The position numbers and the translations under genes are program-made. Below, piece after piece: positions 55,958 to 64,000 of a stretch of DNA of 64,000 nucleotides; the first letter of the stretch is position 1, and each line of letters begins with the position of its first letter. Below the pieces are notes generated by a model that ran no database searches, was not told the origin of the DNA, and saw only the letters and a program-made list of their open reading frames with translations. Location: contig MCFE01000123.1 in the NCBI GenBank assembly GCA_002104905.1, forward strand, positions 1 to 64,000, given 5' to 3'. Origin of the DNA: Basidiobolus meristosporus CBS 931.73. Taxonomy: Eukaryota; Basidiobolomycota; Basidiobolomycetes; Basidiobolales; Basidiobolaceae.

Positions 55958-56794
55958 TCAGTATTTACCTGCCAATGTGCTGAATCTCTTCAGATATCCA
56001 AATGTATGCTCTACCCTCATTCTGAAATGATTAAATATCTCATTGTAGAGCTTCTGCTTTCTGCTAAGCACACCATTTCTTGGCTTCCTATAAGCTGTAA
56101 TACATCCTAATCTCTGACAATCCTCTCCTATATAGGCTGAGTCTGCTGTATAATTTTCCCCTGTACTGAATTTTGGATAATTCTCTGCCCAGAGTGCTTT
56201 GTTGTGCCTACTTCCACCAAATGACCCACCAAACCAGATGATGTTACCCTCAATGTCAGACAGTGCTTGAGACTTCACACAGTGTGCCTTGTACTTGCCA
56301 GAATAAAAGTGTTTCTGCCCTCTAGAAGGTCTGTTTATCCTAACTGGGAAGGTATTCAAAATACAACTTATATGGAAACTGTTGCTGAACACTCTGGGGT
56401 ATGGACAACTGTTGGAGCTTCTGACACTAGTATTCTAAGCTTGCTCTAAGTCATTCATACCCTTTGCAAGGTGGTTCTCCATTGCTATCAGCTTGAAATG
56501 AAAGCTTCTAGGACTTTTGTTACCATGGATTGTGGGATGAAACCTTGTGGGGCAAGAGTTCTTGTGATAGCCAAGAAGCTTAATAAGGAATCTCCTTGAG
56601 TAGATTGGGGTGGATGGTCCACAGTACTTAGTATAGATCCCCACTAGTGTGTCAAAAGGAGATCCAGTAGTAGTGATGGGATTGATGAGAAAAGACCAAT
56701 CAGACAAGTAAGTCATTTTAAAATTGGTAGGCAATTGGGCTGAGGTGAGTTGAATCAATTTGGCACAATAAGCTTTATTTATCTGATTTTCCAT
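55958..56794 (-). pseudogene. PIF/Harbinger DDE transposase, copy 2 (catalytic residues lost)
   Basis: Two reverse-strand frames, 56435-56794 (ending NDLEQA) and 55958-56392, separated by a stop and shift. The first catalytic Asp is Asn (LNTFPVRI, codon 56354-56356). The second is also Asn (GSRHNKALW, codon 56211-56213). The Glu in VEHTFGYLKRF remains. Compared with copy 1, this copy therefore cannot catalyse transposition. The rest of the core is well conserved, so the loss is recent relative to other changes. Confidence 0.8.
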
Positions 56795-57075
56795 ACATTA
56801 TGATTAAATCCCTATGAGTTACCATGTATGCCATAATTATAGTCCAAAAATCATCCTCAAACAGTCACTTAGTATTTTCATTGATGCTTTACTCACAAGT
56901 CAAAAATCAAATAGGAAATCTGTGGTTGATGGAATCCAATTGGTGTCAATGTAATCCAAGATGCATTATGCATAATATGTGGAACACTCAACAATCACAC
57001 TAGTTTTCATATATATTTCATATAAAACCAGGTTGATGCCAATACACTACTGTTTACATATCCAAATCCAGCACT

Positions 57076-58300
57076 ATGGTCCCTATGGTCCCTATGCCAA
57101 GCCTCAACTCATCTTTATTACAACCTAGACAAAACCCATCCCTCAGCTCACAAGCACAGTCTGGAGTGGAGAGGTCAATGTTGGATTGGTTTGAGTTCAT
57201 GCCAAATGATTTTAGTATTGCCCAAGTGTCTATGATGAGCCTTCATACAGATATCTGGGCACTACTCATCAATCTAGCAGAACTAGATACCTCTGAGAGT
57301 CAACAGAGATGGAGGAACCTGAGTAGAAAGCTGTGGCATGAGTTCTATATCCAGATGTCAGTGGATGCATGTAAGAAGATATATAACAAGATAAGTATTG
57401 AAATCAAGAATGGGCTGAGAGTGAGTGAATTTGATGAGGAAGCTGCGCAGGAGCTATTTTGTGAGCAATTTGCACAGTATGGGCCAGACACATCTGTTTG
57501 TGCCTCAACTTTGGGGACCAAAGTGATTTTGAATGAGTTTTTCCTCAAATGACTAATGTATAACTTGATGTATTAGTAGAGCTAAGTGGCTTCTGAGAGC
57601 AATATACACAGGACTCATCCAGGCAACAGTTCCAAAGTATCAGACAAAGGGTAAGTGAATACATTGAGGAGTTAGAAGGTAAGCTTCAAGAGGAAGAATA
57701 TGGACAAAAAGCAACAGTGTCTAGATTGTGCCTGCATGCCTTGCTGGATTCCTTACCATTGCTTGCAACTTCAGCACGCCGGCACATGTCAGTCCAAACT
57801 ATGCCAACACCCTTCACAAGAGTGCCCTGCATTGAGTCAATGCATACCAGGTCAACATGCTTGCTTTGGAGCAAAATTATCAGAACTTACCAAACTGCAC
57901 ATTTGGACACAAGTCCATTGGAGTTGGCTGAATTGCATCAACAGGCAGCATCACATCAAACTCAGCAAAGGGCTATGCCAGCACATCAATTTGCACCTGC
58001 ATGTGCCATTACACCTGACCATCAGCAAGTTGCTTCTTGTGAACTGACTAATGATGACCCGCATGAAGTGCCGCCACCACCAGAGCCTTTGACAAGTAAA
58101 AGAACATGTCAGCACATAGTACTGCAGGCTGGTTTAGTATTGCACTTATCAACTAGGAGGCAAAGTACTGACCACAAATACACAAGTAGCCACAAGGAAA
58201 GTCAATAAGGAAGTAGTGTAGGTGTGCAAAGTGAATCACTACCAAATGCCTCAGTAGTAGCCCTTGTGAGAAAAAACCTAGGAGAAGATGATGCGATCGC
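57076..58300 (+). pseudogene. Harbinger accessory ORF, copy 2 (frameshifted)
   Basis: Frame 57076-57552 covers the N-terminal half (MPSLNSSLLQPRQNP, SMMSLHTDIWALLINLAELDTS, RKLWHEFYIQMS). A shift near 57550 follows, and frame 57717-58208 covers the rest, ending at a stop where other copies continue into the KKPRRR tail. At the codon that is TGA in copies 1 and 3, this copy has CAA (57957-57959). Function unknown; see copy 3. Confidence 0.65.
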
Positions 58301-61300
58301 TTGAATCGCTCACATTCGTAATGATCCAACAACCATTTTTTGCGTCAAATCAGCATGCATTGAATTGCTATTATTTGTCATGATCCAAACAACACATATT
58401 TTTTGCAAACCTAATTGAGCCATTGCAAATCAGTGATCACTTAAGTTTTTATATAGGCAGTATCAAGGTTGTCTTGCATTTGAGACAGAACCCCTATAAA
58501 TAGACACCCTGCATATATATACATCATTGGTTACACCAGTGCAGCCATTTGATCTATTTGGTGTCTATTTGATTGGTTGTGTGCTAGCTATGACAACTTT
58601 CAAATCACTAGGATAAGTATTTACTTGTTCAACATGCAAGATGGTATATTTGATAGCAAATCAGGTAGCTTGAGTAATGGTCAAAGAGCCAGTTGGGGGC
58701 TGATAGCTTCATGAAACATTTTGACTAATTAACCACTGAGATACCATCCAATTGGAGTGTTGGCCACCAAAATGGTAAGTATCAGTGTAGTGTATAGTGT
58801 GCTATGCAATTTTTTTCATTTACACTGGAGAAACATATCCAAATGCCAGATTTTACCTACTATAAGAGCAGTTTCCAGTTGTGCACATAATGCAAACATT
58901 ACAAGTTGGCACAATCATCCATGCTAACCTCATCATGTCAGATTGTGCTATAGTGTGCAAGATCATTCCACATGGTGCAAAATTGTCCAAGAGCAATTCT
59001 ACCTATTGGTAGCAATAATGTCATGCCTGATTATTCTTAGAGACCAGGGATTATGCCGCATGCTCTGGCAAAGTAAAATGTAACAAGTCTAATAGCCGGC
59101 TGAAAAGGTATGTATTTTCTTCATTGGTATTGATTGAATCATCAGCTGGTTGGCCAATGACTTCAGTGGCTTTCTGATCTGAATTCTCCTTTGATAATAC
59201 AGCCCTGCTATTGCTCAGCATCTACATTTTACCATCACACACTCTATACCCAATGGTATCTTCACAATGCACAAGAAAGATCCCGTTTCAACTGTTTGGT
59301 TTTTACTTAGCATGTTTTTGTCAGGCATGTGAAAGAAAACATCACTGCCAAAGATCATGAGGTGCCAGAGGTCTGATTTTTTGCCTGTGTATGCTTCAAA
59401 GGGTGTGGAACGACAAAAAACCATGTTTATGGGCATCTATTCTTCATATATACTGCAGTAGCCGCAGCTTCAGCCTAGAACCTGTTGCCATTTTCCTTAT
59501 TATGAGACATACATCTTCCCATCTCTAGTATTGCTCTATTTGCACATTTTGCCACTTCATTTAGCTATGGAGTATGTGGAGCAATATTGTGCTAGAGTGT
59601 TCCAGTAGTTGAGCAATATTTTGCAAACTCCTTGGAGCAGTGTTCTCATCCATTGTCACTGTGAAGTACCTTCAATGTGACACCCAGTTTGTGTTTCTTC
59701 CATACTCTTGATGTGCTTGAATGTCTCTAGAGCCTTATCCTTTGTCTGAGCAAGTACACCCATTTATATCTTGTCTTGTCATCAGTGAACAACATAAATA
59801 TCTCTTGGTTCCAAAGGAGTGGTTCTCTTGTGTCCACAAATATCTGAGTGCACAATAGCCAGTACTTTGGTGTAATTAGGGCCTCATGAGCTCCTGAGAC
59901 ACTGCTTGGCTTGTTTGCCATATGAACATCCCTTACAGACACCCAATTTGATTGCAACTGACTAATTATGCACAAAGTATGCTGATTTCTCACCACTGGG
60001 CCTCATTATCTGTCCCTCAATGTGTCCTAGCCTTCTATGCTACATCCCCCAGTTAGCTTCCTCCATTTCAGCAATGTTGACATACTCAGGTACAATGAGC
60101 TTGCATTGTAAGTTGTATATCTTGTGATCTCTGATTTTCAAAGCTAACTTTTGTCTATTTTCACTCAATATTGGGCAGCTTAGCTCAGTGAAAACATTTT
60201 CAGTCCCTGAGTAGCTGCTTTACTGAGTGAGTGTAGTTTCTTAGCTATTCCAGGAACATAGAGGTACATAAATCAGTTTGGCTGTTGTTGCCTCTGGGAT
60301 ATCACTCAAATTTAGCAGTATAGACCCATCAGCTGTAGCTTCCAGTGCAAAGTTGTCTCCCAGATAAACCTTTCTTGTTGGAATAGTCTTCAGGTTGCTG
60401 AACTACTCCTTTATACCAAAAGTATACTGTGCTGCTCCAGAGTCAATATACCCTCCATTACTTTGGTTACTTGCACTCTCTTGTACAGTTACAAGTAGCT
60501 GCTAATCTGTATTTTATGGTTTGCCTGCCTAGTTTGTGTTTTTTTTGTCCACATGTTTCTTCTTGTAATCTCTTGCCTAGTGTCCTGACTTCTTACAGTA
60601 GTTACAGCTACCAGGTCTTCTTCAGTTTTGTTGCCTTCCTTTCTTTTCTGTATGTCTTTCTGAGCTGAATAGACACTATCTTCATTTTTCTCTGCGTGAT
60701 CATTACATCTGAGCTCTTCATGGAGAAGTATTCCTTTGACATAGTCTAAGGATATATTGTCTTCTCTGCTTCCAAAAGCAAGTATGAGTGACTTCATCAT
60801 TTACACCAGCATTAATACTGTAAAGGTCTTCTGCAAGTGTCTCTAACCTGATAATGAGTTGCAGCATGACATCATCTAGCTTCTTGCGTATGTTTAAGAA
60901 CTTTTGCATTAAACAATGCTAGCTTGATACTGACTTTGCTCTAAAGATCTCTTCTAAGGACTGCCATGCTGCTTTGACAGTATTTGAAGCATGAATTTGT
61001 CCAATGAAGGAATCTTGTAAATTGAAACATATGGCATTAGAGGCCTTTCCCTCCTTTTCTTGAAACTCATCCACTTCATCTGCTGTTCCTTCAGGCTCTA
61101 CTTCTTCTTCTGTTCCTATATTTTAAATCTTTCTTTCCTCAAGGCAGATATGCATCTTGATTCTTCAAAATTGGTAATTAGTTCCATCAAGCCTCTCCCT
61201 TGGGGGAGAATGTTTGTGTTACTCTGCTTGCTGGTGGGAGTCATCATTAGAATAAAATAAGGCAATTGGGGCTCATATCCTATGGCAATTTAAGAAGTGA

Positions 61301-62215
61301 TGTGGATATAAGAAACCTATCAAGAAATAGTGTTAATAATTGAGCAGTAGCATATTCATAAAAAAGCTCAGTACTTATGCCTTTGTGGAAGTTATACAAT
61401 TGTGACATTCAGTAAGGAGAGTTTCTCAACATTCAGGAGTATACCATCACAATTTTAGGGTTAATACATAATAGACTTGTTCCATCGTACCGTGCGAGGG
61501 CGCGCGGCGCAATCTGCGGTCGCAAAGAACAATCGGGCGCGATATTATGGCTCCCAGAAGACAGGATTGTTCTTGGACAATTTCGCACTATGCGGGACGA
61601 TCTCGCACACTATGGCACAATCTGACACAATGAGGTTGGCACGGATGATCGCGCCAACTCGTAATGTTTGCATCACGTGCGCGATCGGATACCGCTATAA
61701 TGGCAGGTAAAATCCGGTATTTGGATATGTTTCTTTAATGTAAATGGAAATAAATGTGTATCACACTATAAACTATACTGATGCTTACCATTTTGGTTAC
61801 CCTCACTCCAATTGGACGGTATCTCAGTGGTTAATTGGTCCAAAAGTATCATGAAGCTGGCATCCCCCAATTGGCTCATTGACCACTAAAAAAGCTACCT
61901 GATTTGCCAACAAATATCCCATTTTGCCCATTGAGCAAGTAAATCCCTGATCCTAGTGATTGGGCAAGGTGTCATAGCTAGCATGCAAGCAATCGTGTAG
62001 GTGCGGAACAGATCCAATTGCTGCACTGGTATTACAGATGACGTATATATATGCAGGGTGTTTATTTATAGGGGTTCTGTCTCAAATGTGAGACGACCTT
62101 GATATTACTTATATCAAAAATTTGATGATCACTGATTTGCGATGGCTCAATTCGGATCGCAAAAAAAAAGGGTTGTCGGGATCATTACGAATGTGAGCGA
62201 TTCAAAGCGATCGCA

Positions 62216-63463
62216 TCATCTTCTCCTGGGTTTTTTTCTCACAGGGATTACTACTGAAGCATTTGGTAGTGACTCACTTTGCACACCTATACTACTTCCA
62301 GGCTGACTATCATCTTGGCTACTTGTGTATTCGTAGTCAGTATTTTGCCTCCTAGTTGATGACTGCGATGCTGCAGCTTGGCCGCGCTGAATTGCTCCGA
62401 CTGAACTAACTGAACCGGCCTGTAGTGCCACGCGCTGACGCGTTCTTTTACTTGCCAAGGGCTCTGGTGGTTGAGGCACTTCATGTTGGTCATCATCAGT
62501 CAGTTCACCAGAAGTAACTCGCTGATGGTCGGGCAAAACGGCACGCACAGGCACGCCTTGACGCGTTGAGATGGCCCTTGGCTGAGTTCAATGGGATGCC
62601 GCATGTTGACGCAACTCGGTCCGCTCCAATGGACTCGTGTCTAAATGAGCAGTTTGGCGAGTTCTTGTAGTTTTGCTCTGAAGCGCGCGCGTTGACCCGA
62701 CGCGCGTTGACTCAACGCGGGGCGTTCTGGTAAAGGGTGTTGGCGTGGTCTGGACTGACGTGCGCCGGCGCGCTGTGGTTGCAAGAGATGGTAGGGAATC
62801 CAGCAAGGCGTGCTGGCGCGATCTGGACGATGTTGCCCGCGGTCTGTATTCTTCCTCCTGAAGCTCACCATCTGATTCCTCAAGGTATTCACTTACCCTC
62901 TGTCTGATACTTTGGAGCTGTTGCCTGGATGAGTCCTGTGTATATTGCTCTCGGAAGCCACTTAGCTCTACTAATATATCACATAGTACATTAGTCATTT
63001 GAGGCAAAAACTCATTCAAAATCTCTTTGGTTCCCAAAGTTGAGGCATGAACGGACGCGTCCGGCCCGTACTGTGCAAATTGCGCGCGAAATCGTTCCCG
63101 CGCGGCTTCTTCGTCAAATCCCCTCACTCTCAGCTCATTCTTGATTTCAATACTTGTCTTGTTATATATCTCTTTACATACATCGGCTGGCATCTTGATG
63201 TAGAACTCATGCCACAGCTTTCTACTCAAATTCTTCCATCTTTGTTGACTCTCTGAGGTATCTAGTTCTGCTAGATTAATCAGTAGTGCCCAAATATCTG
63301 TATGAAGGCTCATCATAGACACTTGGGCCATACTAAAATCATTTGGCGAGAACTCAAACGGATCCAACATCGACTTTTCCGGTCCGGACCGCGCTTGTGA
63401 GCTGGGAGATGGGTTTTGTCTGGGTTGTACTAAAGATGAGTTGAGGCTTGGTATGGGGACCAT
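62216..63463 (-). CDS. Harbinger accessory protein, copy 3 (291 + 112 residues, split by one in-frame TGA)
   Basis: Reverse strand. From the Met at 63463 the frame runs 291 codons to TGA at 62588-62590. It continues in the same phase to 62216, with a C-terminal acidic/Gln-Ser-rich part ending in a basic KKPRRR tail. The N-terminal part (SMAQVSMMSLHTDIWALLINLAEL; RKLWHEFYIKMPADV; FLPQMTNVLCDILVELSGF) looks helical; the middle is Arg/Thr/Ser-rich. Harbinger elements usually pair the transposase with a Myb/SANT-like DNA-binding protein. I cannot see a SANT motif, but the position, divergent orientation and basic tail suggest the same role. The TGA could be a mutation or require readthrough. Confidence 0.6.
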
Positions 63464-63822
63464 AGCAACGGATTTGGATACTTATACAGCAGTATATTGG
63501 CATCAACCTGGTCTTATATGAAATATATATGAAAACTAATGTGATTGTTGAATTTTCCATATATTATGCATGATGCATCTCGGATCGCGTTGACATGGAT
63601 CAGATCACATCAATCGCAGATTTCCTATTTGATTATAGACCTATGATTAAAGCATCAATAAAAGTACCAAGGCATTGTTTGTGGATGATTTTTGCGACAT
63701 AATGATGGGATACATGGCAATTGATGGAGATTTAACCATAATGTGTTAAAAATCAGATAAATAAGGCGGATCGCGCCGAATCGATTCAAACCGCCTTTAT
63801 ACGATCATCCATCAATTTTAAT
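63464..63822. promoter_or_regulatory. divergent spacer between the two Harbinger copy 3 genes
   Basis: About 360 bases separate the accessory ORF start (63463, reverse) and the transposase start (63823, forward). The same spacer is found in copies 1 and 2. It contains AT-rich TATGAAATATATATG near 63518, a candidate core promoter. Confidence 0.4.
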
Positions 63823-64000
63823 ATGACTTACTCATCTGAATGGTCTTTTCTCATCAATCCCATCACTACCACTGGATTTCCTTTTGACACACTGGAGGAG
63901 ATCTATACCAAGTACTGTGGACCATCAACCCCAATCTACTCAAGGAGATCCCTTGTTAAGCTTCTCTGCTATTACAAGAACTATTGCCCTACAAGGTTTC
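63823..64000 (+). CDS. PIF/Harbinger DDE transposase, copy 3 (N-terminal part only)
   Basis: Starts MTYSSEWSFLINPITTTG and is open to the window edge (59 codons). Unlike copy 1 it lacks the early frameshift. The catalytic residues lie beyond the window, so activity cannot be judged. The start is placed at the ATG of MTYSS; the in-frame sequence upstream resembles the first 26 residues of the copy 2 frame but has a stop near 63735. Confidence 0.65.
   Translation, partial: MTYSSEWSFLINPITTTGFPFDTLEEIYTKYCGPSTPIYSRRSLVKLLCYYKNYCPTRF

Larger units (their letters stand above)
55650..59090 (-). mobile_element. PIF/Harbinger-like DNA transposon, copy 2 (3,441 bp)
   Basis: Begins AGACTTGTTC at 55650 and ends GTAACAAGTCT at 59090. 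AAT lies on both sides (55647-55649 and 59091-59093) as the target duplication. It carries the DDE transposase on the reverse strand and the accessory frame on the forward strand, the mirror of copies 1 and 3. Inserted into the copia family 2 element between integrase and reverse transcriptase. Confidence 0.85.
53706..61472 (-). mobile_element. Ty1/copia family 2 element, inverted, carrying nested insertions
   Basis: Read on the reverse strand: an LTR end near 61281, the primer-binding site GGATATGAGCCCC (complement of 61268-61280), then gag from about 61250 down. A zinc-knuckle region follows (about 60560-60600), then the protease segment DSGAA (about 60435), GAG-pre-integrase/integrase 59727-59996 (DDKTRYKWVYLL) and integrase C-terminus 59215-59436 (RSTPFEAYTGKKSDLWHLMIFGSD). 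Reverse transcriptase lies at 55023-55480 and 53740-54170 (GVIILVVYVDN, YVDD mutated). It is interrupted by Harbinger copy 2 (55650-59090) and by an LTR-like insertion (about 54180-55030). The 3' end is lost at 53706. Confidence 0.7.
61473..64000 (+). mobile_element. PIF/Harbinger-like DNA transposon, copy 3 (runs off window)
   Basis: Left end AGACTTGTTCCATCG at 61473, preceded by AAT. Collinear with copy 1 minus its insertions. This copy keeps many CpG sites (for example GCGAGGGCGCGCGGCGC near 61495, and the 62690-62720 stretch) that are TpG or CpA in copy 1, so it is the youngest of the three. The right end lies outside the window. Confidence 0.85.

Noticed and set aside
1-64000. CRISPR arrays, rRNA genes, bacterial operon signals
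   Set aside because: None found. The only tandem arrays are the minisatellite at 33715, the intronic hexanucleotide repeat and the AT-rich array at 52940.

Overview
The window looks like a fungal nuclear chromosome segment. It carries GT-AG introns (seven exons in the cwc2 gene), fungal-type housekeeping proteins (Cwc2, Rix7/NVL, Ola1, a UapA-like purine permease), TATA boxes and AATAAA-type 3' signals, and several transposon families. A bacterial-style non-ribosomal peptide synthetase (NRPS) with a terminal thioesterase, next to these genes, suggests an early-diverging fungus (zygomycete-grade lineage). I cannot name the species from sequence alone.

Layout. Positions 1-6,491 hold two tandem copies of a gene for a small secreted six-cysteine protein (the first cut by the window edge), their duplicated flanks, and one solo LTR. 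Positions 6,492-16,226 are a single intronless NRPS frame of 3,244 aa: remnant C - A1 - T1 - dual C/E - A2 - T2 - C3 - A3 (degenerate) - T3 - TE. Positions 17,110-26,730 form a compact GC-richer gene island: NCS2 purine permease (+), cwc2 (-), rix7 (+, divergent from cwc2), ola1 (+) and a DMT-family transporter (-, convergent with ola1). From about 27.1 kb to the right end the sequence becomes AT-rich, CpG-poor and almost entirely transposon debris: at least two Ty1/copia families, three PIF/Harbinger-like DNA transposons, KDZ/Plavaka- or TNP2-like transposase pieces, solo or LTR-like insertions nested in these, a minisatellite, a degenerate AT-rich tandem repeat, and four decayed tRNA genes.

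How it fits together. The island genes do unrelated core jobs: spliceosome, 60S ribosome assembly, translation-linked ATPase, purine uptake and membrane transport. The NRPS is a probable horizontally acquired secondary-metabolism gene. It appears to have lost its first condensation active site, and its third adenylation domain looks dead, so its product is likely shorter than its three modules imply. The transposon block is a nested graveyard in which paired copies differ mainly by CpG to TpG/CpA changes. This is strong indirect evidence for cytosine methylation, or a related CpG mutator, acting on repeats in this genome. The two strand-specific outcomes of the same CpG can be seen killing one transposase copy and sparing another.
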